Below are positions 1 through 8,688 of a DNA stretch of 45,406 nt, in pieces. The position numbers and the translations under genes were made by a program. The stretch is taken from positions 981,388 to 1,026,793 of the forward strand of contig NZ_JAFMZO010000003.1 of NCBI RefSeq assembly GCF_024436395.1, read 5' to 3'. Under the pieces are notes generated by a model, which worked only from the letters and a program-made list of their open reading frames with translations, was not told the DNA's origin and did not search any database. The stretch comes from Paradesertivirga mongoliensis. GTDB taxonomy: Bacteria; Bacteroidota; Bacteroidia; Sphingobacteriales; Sphingobacteriaceae. Every line of letters starts with the position of its first letter. Positions within the stretch are counted from its first letter, which is position 1.

Positions 1-550
1 AGGTATAGGTACTTATTTGGGCCGAAGGAAGGCCCCCGCGTAAAGAAGACAGGTGGCTGCGGATTGCTGATTCTGTATTACTACCGTCATCCAGGAAGGC
101 CTGGTTCACTAACGATATAGCCGTATTATAATCGGCTCCAACAATTTTAGCGACCGGATAAAGTTGGCCGTACCCATAGATATAGCTGGTTTTTAATCCA
201 CCCTTCTCTGTTTGTTCTAATATATGACCACGACTGTCATAACGATCTGCTGTCACTTCTGTTTCAGGCGTTGATCCGCCCACCGATGCACGAATTGCAC
301 TCAACTGAGCCTGGATGGGGGTATTTATGAGAGCATAATCACGGTTAATCTTCTTTATTTCCTTACTAAGCGTTTGGTTAGTGGAAGTTTCTTCAACAGG
401 CGTAGAAATGCGGTTCTGGAGAGTAAGTTCCTGGTAAGCCGGGTCAGAAGGATAATCGTACGGGTACTTATAAGTAGTCCGTATCAGCCGTCCCTTGCTA
501 TCGGTGGTAGTCATTGCTGTTTTCTGAAGAGGATAAGCAGTGCTTCCATA
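1..550. repeat. Identical ~550-bp segment, copy 1 (pairs with 21784-22333)
   Basis: Base-by-base reading finds no difference between this stretch and 21784-22333. The first mismatch is T at 551 against C at 22334, after which differences are frequent. The repeat starts at or before the window edge, so its true length is unknown. Confidence 0.9.
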
Positions 551-2737
551 TTCGTATTCTTCATCAATAGTGATCTCCTGGCCATTTGACCACTTCTCTG
601 TGATGGAAGTTCCGATCTGGCGCTTTAACCCAGAGTGATGGTAGCGATTAGCAAAGGCGTAAAGGCTATAGCGGCTGTGGAAGTCCTGTTCCATCAACTC
701 TTGATCACCGTAGTATCCGCCAGTCCTGATGGGAAAGAGACGTTGCGTCATCACCAGATCGTGAATCGAATTTAAAAGGGAGTCCTGATAGTGATATAGC
801 TCTACCCGCTCATAGCCAGGCGAAAAGATATGTTTTGACGTGAGTGTTCCATAAGTCCATGGCTTGTAATTATTTGCAAACAGCTTGAACTTCGGGTTGG
901 ACTCACCGGTGATAGAATAGTATGGATAATCTAAGCTTTCGTACGTGTAGGCATCATTAGTGTCGTACGTATATGTGGTTGTCTTGTCTCCTTCACTTTC
1001 TGTTACCTGGTTATAAGTGACGGAGGATCCTTTAGGCGACATAGGGATAGCTGAGTGCTCCGAGATGGTTGTACGCCGGCCCTCATAGTGTTCAGTCGTC
1101 ACGGCATCATGCTGTAAGTAAAGATCCGTACTTGGATAGTATTCGCAGTGACCGCCACCATAAGTATAACTCTTATGCGACGCGATTTCATTTTGAGCGG
1201 TATAGCTTACAATATCTTTGATTCGAATACCACCCGTTGGACGATTAGCGTTATCCCTATTCCCTTCGTAGAAAAATTCGGTATATCCTTTAGTGGGATA
1301 GGTAATGGTTTTCAACATCATGGACATAGCCGCCAAAGCGTTGGGTTCCCTATCGGCTGTGCCCCCTGCGGTATAAATCTGATTATGTTGACTGAGATCT
1401 GCCCAGAAAGAATGAAAATTTGGTATACCAATTAGATTTCCATTTCCATCTCGCGGACGTCCATTATAAAAGCCCCAGTGATCTTTGCTAAGGGAGAAGC
1501 CGGTTCCCGCGGAGTAATATGTGAAGCTGTAACGTTCTTGTTCTATATTATTAGCATCTTTAAACACTACATCATTTAATATCCGCGAATTAAACTGACC
1601 AGGAGTAAATGCCGACTCTGTGGCAAGAAATTCCACCTTCTTTAACAACTCATTCTTGCTGTTGAAAATTTCTATACGATCAAGGTATTTCAGGCTGTTT
1701 AAAAAGAAAAGCAGATATCCTCCTGAAAATGTTATTCTCTGGGGGACCCGTGTACTATACGTTCTCCCGGATGAGGTCGAGAGGTATTGATTACCGTTAT
1801 AGTGAGAATAAGGGAAATATGGCGATATATTGCATGATTGAGGATCGTGCGAGCACTCTGAAAGGGCATTATAATAATCATCCAGTCTATACTGCCATGA
1901 ATATTCTCCAAGATTATAAGAAGGGCCATCCTGATACTGATAATTGACCCCCATTCCCGGATGGCGTGAGGAGATGAGGGATTTTAAATGCCAAGTGGAT
2001 ACTGCATCATAATCCCACTCGCGCTTGTAGTCGTACCAGGTCTGATATTCTTCATATCCCGGACCTCCAAAAGAGTATATAATTCCGTTCTCGTCTGTGT
2101 TTGTTTCGGGATTAAAGGTGTCTTTCTGCAAAACAAACATCTCATTTAGATTGGGGTAGAGGTCGCGTGCGTTGTTAATAAACTTGCCCGACCGTCCGAG
2201 AACATTGTAACTCCAGATATCCAACTCATGATCAATCCACGTTTTGGAGTAAGTATCTTTCATTTCCTGATAACGGGTATCGTAGTTATAGGTGAAATCT
2301 GCCGGGAGATACAATTGATACGGACCACCATCTGGAAGCCCATTAATTACGCGAGACTGCATACCTCCTGTGTGTAATGTCCATCCCGGGCCGATAAGTC
2401 CACGATTGTCGTTAAGGTTCAATCCGGACGCATGAAAGCTGAGATAAATCGGCACCTCAATATCTCCTTCCCGTATCGTGTAAATTGGCACTTTAATATC
2501 CGGAACTCCAGTGAAATGGCTCACGGGAAAATCCCCATACTTTTGCATTTGCATGGTTAATGGGGAGGGTGGAATCTGACTAGGGAGCCTGTCTTGAGAA
2601 ATAGCGTGTAGGCTAAACAGCAAAAAGGCCAACTGCAAGATCACTTTCTTGATTCGCGCTGTTGCTCTCTTAATCGTTGGACTCGCTGACGTTAAACGTT
2701 TGATTTGGGCAGGGAACATCAAAGTTGAGAAAATCAT
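1..2737 (-). CDS. YD-repeat (RHS-like) exported protein, copy 1, 3' end beyond window
   Basis: The minus frame is open from the ATG at 2737 to the window edge, giving about 912 codons with no stop in the stretches I translated. The N-terminus has a basic stretch and a hydrophobic signal segment ending near HAISQD. It then carries the block KYGDFPVSHFTGVPDIKVP, the pair SFHASGLNL / GPGWTLHTGG, and the motif GGYLLFFLNSLKYLDRIEI, all shared with the two paralogues at 17.3-24.5 kb. It lacks only the C-terminal part, which lies outside the window. The first ~550 bases are identical to the matching part of the 21.2-24.5 kb copy, whereas the rest has diverged, which points to gene conversion or recent duplication. 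Role unknown: such proteins are secreted or surface YD-repeat shells. Whether this copy ends in a toxin tip cannot be seen. Confidence 0.85.
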   Translation of the reverse strand, partial: MIFSTLMFPAQIKRLTSASPTIKRATARIKKVILQLAFLLFSLHAISQDRLPSQIPPSPLTMQMQKYGDFPVSHFTGVPDIKVPIYTIREGDIEVPIYLSFHASGLNLNDNRGLIGPGWTLHTGGMQSRVINGLPDGGPYQLYLPADFTYNYDTRYQEMKDTYSKTWIDHELDIWSYNVLGRSGKFINNARDLYPNLNEMFVLQKDTFNPETNTDENGIIYSFGGPGYEEYQTWYDYKREWDYDAVSTWHLKSLISSRHPGMGVNYQYQDGPSYNLGEYSWQYRLDDYYNALSECSHDPQSCNISPYFPYSHYNGNQYLSTSSGRTYSTRVPQRITFSGGYLLFFLNSLKYLDRIEIFNSKNELLKKVEFLATESAFTPGQFNSRILNDVVFKDANNIEQERYSFTYYSAGTGFSLSKDHWGFYNGRPRDGNGNLIGIPNFHSFWADLSQHNQIYTAGGTADREPNALAAMSMMLKTITYPTKGYTEFFYEGNRDNANRPTGGIRIKDIVSYTAQNEIASHKSYTYGGGHCEYYPSTDLYLQHDAVTTEHYEGRRTTISEHSAIPMSPKGSSVTYNQVTESEGDKTTTYTYDTNDAYTYESLDYPYYSITGESNPKFKLFANNYKPWTYGTLTSKHIFSPGYERVELYHYQDSLLNSIHDLVMTQRLFPIRTGGYYGDQELMEQDFHSRYSLYAFANRYHHSGLKRQIGTSITEKWSNGQEITIDEEYEYGSTAYPLQKTAMTTTDSKGRLIRTTYKYPYDYPSDPAYQELTLQNRISTPVEETSTNQTLSKEIKKINRDYALINTPIQAQLSAIRASVGGSTPETEVTADRYDSRGHILEQTEKGGLKTSYIYGYGQLYPVAKIVGADYNTAISLVNQAFLDDGSNTESAIRSHLSSLRGGLPSAQISTYT

Positions 2738-2917
2738 AAGAAATACAAGTAGGTTTTAGTTGAGCTGTAAATAAAGTAGTCACCATGATATTAGGAGTAT
2801 GCTGGCATTCTGATAAATCGATTGTTTGCAGTTCTGGATCTAATAGTGTTGAGAAAGAAATTCAGATTCGACATGATTAATACTTGTTAAGTTGGTATCA
2901 TCAAAAATAAAGAGGCT

Positions 2918-2938
2918 CACTGCAGCCAAACTGCAGTG
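2918..2938. promoter_or_regulatory. Conserved palindrome upstream of YD-repeat copy 1
   Basis: CACTGCAG-CCAAA-CTGCAGTG is a perfect 8-bp inverted repeat with a 5-nt loop, about 180 nt upstream of the ATG at 2737. The same palindrome with a 5-nt spacer recurs at 24708-24726, at nearly the same distance before copy A, inside leader sequence that is otherwise only partly conserved. It could be an operator or a stem-loop ending transcription from gspF. The rest of the 2738-3217 gap has no coding sequence I can support. Confidence 0.5.
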
Positions 2939-3217
2939 TAAAAAACAATAATGGGTTTATTTATTAATGTGCTGTTATATTTAAGTGCATTAGAAAGGAT
3001 TATAACTCTGATTATCCAAGCACGCTATCAGAAAGCAGAGACATGATAATGGCTTCACCAAAAAAGCCAAGGTTCCGTTCTGAAATAGGCAATTCCTCTA
3101 AGTTGAAGCCGGTAATAGAGATCAACACTCTAACAAGGCAATAGCCCGGTTGGCCAAGTGATTTAAGTTTTGGTAGTCTTTATGTAATTTGTAAAGATGC
3201 GCTCCAAACCATGTCCA

Positions 3218-4360
3218 TTAAAAACCATTACTCATCTGAAACATCGGCAAATACATCGCAATCAAAATCACCCCCACTACCAAACCCAGAAAAATTATAA
3301 TCAATGGCTCTAGAAAACTGCTTATAGTACCGGTCCGGTACTCTACTTCTTCGGTATACTGATTAGCTATTTTTTCAAAGAAGTAATCCAAGCGGTTTAC
3401 TTCTTCGCCTACTTTTATCAGTTGGACAAGCTTAGGTGGATAAAAGCTGAATTTCGAAAGGCTCTTATGCAATGATTCGCCCTTAAGGATAGATTGCTCC
3501 ACTTCGGCTAAAGAAAGTTCAATAGGATAAAACCCTATCATCTGCCTAACCAATGCAATAGAACGAAGAAGAGGAGTGTCCGTGCTTACCAGCAGGCGCA
3601 TAGTATTGGCAAAGCGTGCCAGGTAAATCTTTCTTACGATCTCCCCGATTACAGGAAGTCTAAGAATTAAGGCAGATGAAAGTTGTCTAAACCAAGGTTT
3701 AGTCCGGCTCATCACAACAAAACCGATCAGCAAGCACAAGCCAGCCAAGCCATATAAGAAAAATTGGTCAAACCATCCCGAAACCTTTAAAATCAGTGCG
3801 GTAATAAATGGCAATTCGCCCCCAAAGCGCTGAAATACATCGGCAAACATGGGCACCACAAATTTGAGCATAAAGAACACTGCCCCCATAGAAGTCGTTA
3901 ACACAATGGCGGGATACGTTACCGCGCTGATCACTTTGCGCCGCTGAGAGATCTTGCTCTTAAAATACTTGGCCAGATTGGTAAGCACTTCACCGATCCT
4001 GCCGGTTTCTTCCCCGATGCGAATGCTGTAAAAGTCATAATCACTGAATTTGCCCGTGCTTCTGATGGCTTCAGACAACGGACTGCCCGTTAACACCTTG
4101 TCTTTTATCTCTGTAAAGAACACTTTGTCTTTAGCTTTATCCTGGTCAACGAGGATCAGCTCTAAAGCAGTTTTCAGGTCGATGCCCGAAAGCAACAAAG
4201 TACTTAACTCTAAATAGAAAGCCTCCTTCTTCCGGTCGGGCACCTGCGGCTTACCAAAGGAGATCTCCTTGTTCAAAACCTCTGCCCATGAGAAGGCATT
4301 ACCCGATACAGGCTTCTTCTTTTTAGGACTTTTATAAGAGGATAAATCTATCGATGGCAT
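3218..4360 (-). CDS. gspF: GspF/PilC-family inner-membrane platform protein
   Basis: 380 residues with the two duplicated GspF domains, about residues 45-170 and 250-375. Each carries the GEE-x-x-R signature (GEETGRIGEVL in the first, GEEVNRLDYFF in the second), and hydrophobic segments lie near 150-180, 200-225 and 350-372. GspF-type proteins form the membrane platform that couples the assembly ATPase to pseudopilin polymerisation. It is the last gene of a minus-strand operon of pseudopilin-like genes and follows the upstream gene after about 20 nt. No GspE ATPase, secretin or major pseudopilin is in the window, so the machine must be completed by genes elsewhere or be a reduced variant. A decayed piece of a second gspF lies at 24824-24928. 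Confidence 0.88.
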   Translation of the reverse strand: MPSIDLSSYKSPKKKKPVSGNAFSWAEVLNKEISFGKPQVPDRKKEAFYLELSTLLLSGIDLKTALELILVDQDKAKDKVFFTEIKDKVLTGSPLSEAIRSTGKFSDYDFYSIRIGEETGRIGEVLTNLAKYFKSKISQRRKVISAVTYPAIVLTTSMGAVFFMLKFVVPMFADVFQRFGGELPFITALILKVSGWFDQFFLYGLAGLCLLIGFVVMSRTKPWFRQLSSALILRLPVIGEIVRKIYLARFANTMRLLVSTDTPLLRSIALVRQMIGFYPIELSLAEVEQSILKGESLHKSLSKFSFYPPKLVQLIKVGEEVNRLDYFFEKIANQYTEEVEYRTGTISSFLEPLIIIFLGLVVGVILIAMYLPMFQMSNGF

Positions 4361-4381
4361 GACTAATCATCTTTATCTATT

Positions 4382-4858
4382 TCATTCAAACAACTCTTCC
4401 GCGCTATACTTCTTAGTATAACTTAAAGGTATTGTTTTATCTTCCAGAGCGATCTTAAAACTGATCTTGTCGACTAAGTCCCCTTCAAACACCTCCTTTT
4501 GCTCAAACACGCTTAGCAACTCAGAACTCCGGATAAATAAGGTATCTGTTCGCAGGTTGTATTGGTTACGCAAGATATAATCCGGCTGAAACTGGTACCG
4601 CACTTCCCCTTCCGGCATCGTTAACAAAAAACCATCGGTTGCTCTCAGCACTTTTGTACTAAGAGAGATATCCCTCTTCAGCATTTTATCGGTAAGTGTA
4701 AATTCAGATATCGTCTTATTCTTCTTATCAAACTGGCGGTAAGAATTGCTTACTACCCGGTACGCGGTATAAGCAATCACAATACTAATGGTCGCCAGCA
4801 ACATCGAAACGGTCACCTCTATAATCGTAAAAGCGTTCAGCTTACTATTAATTCTCAT
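4382..4858 (-). CDS. Minor pseudopilin (GspJ/PilW-like N-methylation signal)
   Basis: 158 residues. The N-terminus has a short basic leader, then AFTIIEV (prepilin peptidase site A|F with the +5 Glu) followed by a ~20-residue hydrophobic helix, the class III signal of pseudopilins. The remainder is a small soluble domain without a motif I can name. The start overlaps the end of the upstream pseudopilin gene by 11 nt, indicating translational coupling. GspJ-like is inferred from position and size; PilW-like is equally possible. Confidence 0.75.
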   Translation of the reverse strand: MRINSKLNAFTIIEVTVSMLLATISIVIAYTAYRVVSNSYRQFDKKNKTISEFTLTDKMLKRDISLSTKVLRATDGFLLTMPEGEVRYQFQPDYILRNQYNLRTDTLFIRSSELLSVFEQKEVFEGDLVDKISFKIALEDKTIPLSYTKKYSAEELFE

Positions 4859-5210
4859 CCTCCTGCTTTTTGATAATCTGCTTTAGTTCAGCAAGCCTCT
4901 GACCGTTCTGACTGGCTTCGATCTTTACATAAAGCAGATCAGAATAGCCTGCGTAGGCTGTAACTGTTTTGGTATATTCAATACTGTCAACCTGAACAAC
5001 CGCATCTTCGAAATCCTTATTTTCAATACTCTCCTGGAGGATCTTTTTCATTTGCTGTTGTGCGCCTGCCCTGCTGAAAGAAAAAGCTGATTGAGTAACC
5101 TTGGTGTAAATGCCTATGGCTACGGTAAACACCGCCATGATAATTACCATAGAAATGATTACTTCTAAAAGTGTAGAAGCTGCGACACGCTTTAACATTA
5201 GTTTAGCCAT
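4848..5210 (-). CDS. Minor pseudopilin (GspI/PilV-like)
   Basis: 120 residues with the prepilin-type motif ASTLLEVIISM near residue 11, where the +5 Glu is kept, followed by a hydrophobic helix. The C-terminal part is short and charged and ends KKQEDEN. The start overlaps the end of the 5198-6439 gene by 13 nt and the stop overlaps the next pseudopilin start by 11 nt, so the three genes form a tight translational chain. Size and order suggest GspI/PilV. The cleavage context S|T is atypical, since F usually follows the cut. Confidence 0.72.
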   Translation of the reverse strand: MAKLMLKRVAASTLLEVIISMVIIMAVFTVAIGIYTKVTQSAFSFSRAGAQQQMKKILQESIENKDFEDAVVQVDSIEYTKTVTAYAGYSDLLYVKIEASQNGQRLAELKQIIKKQEDEN

Positions 5211-6439
5211 TTTAAAATTCTTCTTTCTGGTATACTCTGTGAAAACAACGATGAGCTCAGGTAATACTTACTCAGGTTTTTCCGGTTAAGGGTAATATCA
5301 ATCAGGTAATTTTCATAGAGTGTGGTTGGAGTTTGAATAATAAAACGGTTACAGGAAACTTTCCCAAAAACAGTTACCGGTCTCTCCATTTTTATAAACC
5401 CTGATGCATATACTTCACCTTTCACACGACAGTTCTTTCCCATGGAGATTTGAGTTTGCAAATCGCTGCGGCTTTTCTCGAAAGCAAACAAAATCCCCGA
5501 GAATACCGAGCCGCTTCCTAAAGCTATTTTCGATTGAATTTTAGAAGATGAGGATTTAATGATTCCCATGCAAGAGGGATAATTAAACACGGTATTCTTT
5601 CCCGCGACTATAGAATCGCGGGCAAAAAGCTGACAAGTTCCATTAAAGCCTTCTTCAATCACAATAGCGGGAGCAAATACCAGCACATTGTGTAGAGCTG
5701 CACTGCGAGAAATCCTTAAAGTGGTGTCGCACAAAAGGATGATCTTCCCCCCGATGCTGGTATTGGAAACCGAAGCAGCTGATTTAGAAATACGAATAAC
5801 CTGCGCTTCATGGAAGAAAGAGTTGAATACGGAATCCGTCAGGTTGGAAGCATTGCCCCTCGTGTCATTGAGCCAGCGTTCTATAAAAGAAAGCCGCTCA
5901 GCACTTAAAGGAGGCAACGATCTTGAACTGCTTCTGATCACGCCATTTACTAATTCTTTCCCTCCCGAATAAGGCTTACCCTCCACATAAGCCTGCTTAA
6001 TGCCGGCTTTAGGCACTATTGCATCTCCGGTGATCCGGGTGCTGCCGCTTACCGAGATAGGTCTATCCTCATCACTTACATACATTGCTGATAAATCATT
6101 GTAATTTTCTGCGATAAAGAAGGCCTTTTTAACGGTATCGCTGAGTGTGAAGGACTTCACAGAGGCCAGGTCGTAAAGCCCCCATTTCTCCTTGCGAAGA
6201 ATGATACTGTCTGAATTATCTCCCGGCATTGCAGTAAGCATATCACTCTCATACTGGTTATAATCTTTCGACAGAAGAATGGCTGTACCGGAGTTCAGAT
6301 TAGTAAGTAATCTGTCATAGCGCATATTTTTTTGAAGCTCCAGCCTGTAAAAATAGGCCGTGCTGATCAGCGAGGCAGAGAAAATCGCAATCACTACTGC
6401 GATTACGATAACGATATAGAGGGCTGATGCTTTAAGCAT
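5198..6439 (-). CDS. Membrane-anchored GspK/PilX-like component
   Basis: 413 residues beginning with a short basic start and a hydrophobic helix (residues 5-28, ALYIVIVIAVVIAIF), then YRLELQKNMRYDRLL. This resembles the N-terminal helix of PilX/GspK-type minor pseudopilins, but it lacks the canonical FTxxE peptidase site. The middle (residues ~130-340) is rich in short G/S/V strand-like repeats reminiscent of a beta-helix, possibly bactofilin-like. It sits before the two minor pseudopilins with an overlapping stop, where GspK would be expected. The family call is inference from position and the N-terminus. Confidence 0.55.
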   Translation of the reverse strand: MLKASALYIVIVIAVVIAIFSASLISTAYFYRLELQKNMRYDRLLTNLNSGTAILLSKDYNQYESDMLTAMPGDNSDSIILRKEKWGLYDLASVKSFTLSDTVKKAFFIAENYNDLSAMYVSDEDRPISVSGSTRITGDAIVPKAGIKQAYVEGKPYSGGKELVNGVIRSSSRSLPPLSAERLSFIERWLNDTRGNASNLTDSVFNSFFHEAQVIRISKSAASVSNTSIGGKIILLCDTTLRISRSAALHNVLVFAPAIVIEEGFNGTCQLFARDSIVAGKNTVFNYPSCMGIIKSSSSKIQSKIALGSGSVFSGILFAFEKSRSDLQTQISMGKNCRVKGEVYASGFIKMERPVTVFGKVSCNRFIIQTPTTLYENYLIDITLNRKNLSKYYLSSSLFSQSIPERRILKWLN

Positions 6440-6466
6440 TATTTCTTTGAGGCCGCAAATCCTGGG

Positions 6467-7147
6467 CTATTCCTTGCTCCTTCTTTTTTTGGTTTCGGAA
6501 GACTCCGCTGGAATTGTATCGCTATCCTTTTTTCTGAAGATGACCTTAAAAAACCCATTCACTTTCCTTTTGACTTTAGATACAGTGCCGGCAACTTTCT
6601 TTTCCTTCGTCGGTTTAACAACAAGTTCTCCGTCATCGTACTTCAACACCTGCACACTATCCTTACCGGTGTATGTGGTAACCTTGCCTTGTAATTTCCC
6701 TTGCCGGTAACGGCCAGTCCGGCTAACCCCACCCTGCTCGTTATATTCTCTTAAAGGTCCGGTCTTTAATCCTGAACGCCATTTCACAATCTCCTTTAGC
6801 TGCCCGTTCTCATGCCAGGTTTTCCAGTCCCCATGCTGCAATCCCTTCTTAAATTCACCCTGCTCCTTGAGGTTCTTGTTCGTGTAAAAAGCCGTATACG
6901 GGCCGTTGAGCAATTTTCCACTATAGCCTCCCTGAGTACGGTTCACCTGGTTAGCGCTATACCAGTAATAAAACAGTTCCGGGTCGGCATGCACCTCTTC
7001 GTTAACAGGATACAGATGAGCCACAATAGTTTGCTCTGTGCTGTTGAGCATGACCTTCTGACTGACGGCGGTTACCTCCTTAAGATAGCTTTGTGAAAAC
7101 ACTTTGGAGAAACAAGAAATGAAAACTAGGATGTAGATGTAACGCAT
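6467..7147 (-). CDS. Exported MORN/YwqK-like repeat protein
   Basis: 226 residues with a signal peptide (MRYIYILVFISCFSKVFSQS). The central region carries tandem repeats of the type GPYTAFY, GDWKTWHENGQL, GPLREYNEQGG and GKVTTY, matching the MORN/YwqK pattern (Gx[WY]xxYxxNGxL). The C-terminus is basic (KKVAGTVSKVKRKV, then KKRRSKE). The repeats suggest a protein- or wall-binding surface, and the role in the pseudopilin operon is unknown. It lies 3 nt after the GspC-like gene. Confidence 0.65.
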   Translation of the reverse strand: MRYIYILVFISCFSKVFSQSYLKEVTAVSQKVMLNSTEQTIVAHLYPVNEEVHADPELFYYWYSANQVNRTQGGYSGKLLNGPYTAFYTNKNLKEQGEFKKGLQHGDWKTWHENGQLKEIVKWRSGLKTGPLREYNEQGGVSRTGRYRQGKLQGKVTTYTGKDSVQVLKYDDGELVVKPTKEKKVAGTVSKVKRKVNGFFKVIFRKKDSDTIPAESSETKKRRSKE

Positions 7148-7150
7148 AGC

Positions 7151-7654
7151 TTATTGTATTCGAATGAATTTGGTCTTACCCTGATATATTACTTTAACAG
7201 AATCTTTAAGGTTCTTCAGCAGCTTAAGTCCTGCAACGTCCTGCCCTTCGCTTAGCATGTATTCCTTTCCATTCAAAGTCATAATTGCGGTTACCCGCTT
7301 ATCAGAAGAATTCAACACATAACCAGTATATTTTACCGCATCCCAGTTCACCTGGGGCGCGATCGGCTGAGGGTTATGGATTGCTATTGCAACAGCAGTA
7401 TTTTGAGATGCCGGTTCATTTGCTTTTATGGCTTCGCTTGAGTTTTCGAGAAATGGATCGCCATAGTTAAGTGCGAGCGTAAAAGTATCTTTCAGTTTGT
7501 AATCATCGAGCGATTCGTTAACGAAGGTAGATTTCTGCAGAGGTCCTGATACCACTTCATCGCTATCTGTTGCACTAAACACCCTGTAGAAGATTATTCC
7601 CCAAACAGCGGATACCGACAGGATCAGCAGGTAAGTTAAGGCTTTGTTCTTCAT
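7151..7654 (-). CDS. GspC/PilP-like bitopic membrane protein
   Basis: 167 residues with an N-terminal transmembrane helix (residues 6-26, TYLLILSVSAVWGIIFYRVF), a low-complexity linker containing YGDPFL, and a C-terminal small beta domain (residues ~105-167) ending YQGKTKFIRI. This layout (helix, linker with DPF, HR-like domain) is that of GspC/PilP, which links the inner-membrane platform to the secretin. The ATG directly abuts the stop of the lipoprotein gene (7655). Assigned from architecture, not from a decisive motif. Confidence 0.55.
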   Translation of the reverse strand: MKNKALTYLLILSVSAVWGIIFYRVFSATDSDEVVSGPLQKSTFVNESLDDYKLKDTFTLALNYGDPFLENSSEAIKANEPASQNTAVAIAIHNPQPIAPQVNWDAVKYTGYVLNSSDKRVTAIMTLNGKEYMLSEGQDVAGLKLLKNLKDSVKVIYQGKTKFIRIQ

Positions 7655-8611
7655 CTACTGCACCGTAAAGCTTCTCACTTCGCTAAAGGCGCCGTAATTA
7701 CCCGCCGCGTCTACCGCCCTCACTTTCCAGTAAAGGGTCTCATTAAATTGTCCCTCATTGAAACTAAAACTTGTCCCGTTTAATAACATGGGGTAAGATG
7801 AATTATAATTGGTTCCGCCATCAGCCTTATAAACCACCAGTTGATATTTCGATGCGCCTTCCACACCTGCCCATTGCAGCGTTACAGGTTTGTTTACCAC
7901 CTGACCGTTAGACGGCAAACTCAGGTTAACTTTATCAGGGGCGGTAGCATCCAGGGTAAACTGAAATATGGGCGACCATTTAGAAACCTCATCGGCACCG
8001 GCTTCTGCTCGTATCCGCCATTGGTATGATTGATCTTTAGTAAGCGAAACTGCATGAGAAAGGCTTGGCGTGGCCGAATCAAAAACCAACTTAGCTGGGT
8101 CTGAAAAATTATTGGTGTCAATCTGTATCCGGTACATCTCAGAGCCAAATAAGCCGTACCAATTGAACGTTATATTTTTTTGATTGGTGATATATCCGCT
8201 GCCGGGGCCCTTAACTTGTATCTGCTGGGCGGCAATTGACGACTCGTGGACAACCAGACTACGTGTGGAGTACAAGCCACTGGTGCCCGAGTTTTCGGCA
8301 CGTACACGCCATTCATATTCGCCCGGATCAAGCGTAATACTAAATTTATTATTGCCTTTTATTAAGGTATCAATAAGCAGTTCTGCAATGTTTGTGAACG
8401 ACGGTGATGCAATCTGAAGCCTGTAAGAAGCATTATCAATCGGCTCCCACCAGAAAGTTTGATTGTACTTGTTTGTCTCGTGATTATCTCCTGGCGAGGT
8501 TAGAAATACTTTCGAATCGTCCAGATCTTTTTCGATAAACTCACTGCATGAGGATAAAAGGAGCAAACAAAAAAGGACCGCGCCGGATTTTAAGGTAAGG
8601 TTTAGTTTCAT
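7655..8611 (-). CDS. Lipoprotein with three fibronectin-III-like domains
   Basis: 318 residues. The signal peptide ends in a lipobox (LLLLSSC) and the mature part starts CSEFIEKDL. Three similar ~90-residue modules follow at about residues 36-125, 132-225 and 233-318. Each starts with a P-x-(N/D) turn, has a central W strand (FWWEPI, FNWYGL, LQWAGV) and ends in a WRVRA/WRIRA/WKVRA motif, typical of FN3 repeats. It is probably the outer-membrane or surface member of the pseudopilin operon and its first gene. A gap of 77 nt separates it from the unrelated Imm26-like gene upstream. Confidence 0.75.
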   Translation of the reverse strand: MKLNLTLKSGAVLFCLLLLSSCSEFIEKDLDDSKVFLTSPGDNHETNKYNQTFWWEPIDNASYRLQIASPSFTNIAELLIDTLIKGNNKFSITLDPGEYEWRVRAENSGTSGLYSTRSLVVHESSIAAQQIQVKGPGSGYITNQKNITFNWYGLFGSEMYRIQIDTNNFSDPAKLVFDSATPSLSHAVSLTKDQSYQWRIRAEAGADEVSKWSPIFQFTLDATAPDKVNLSLPSNGQVVNKPVTLQWAGVEGASKYQLVVYKADGGTNYNSSYPMLLNGTSFSFNEGQFNETLYWKVRAVDAAGNYGAFSEVRSFTVQ

Positions 8612-8688
8612 CAGGATTAGAAATTGGATTAAATGTATTGTTTTTTATAAAAGCATCCAAACTTCTTTGAGCAACAACAAAGAATCAT

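Noticed and set aside
1148..1435. 95-codon plus-strand frame
   Set aside because: Lies inside the minus-strand YD-repeat coding sequence, which is conserved with its paralogues; shadow frame.
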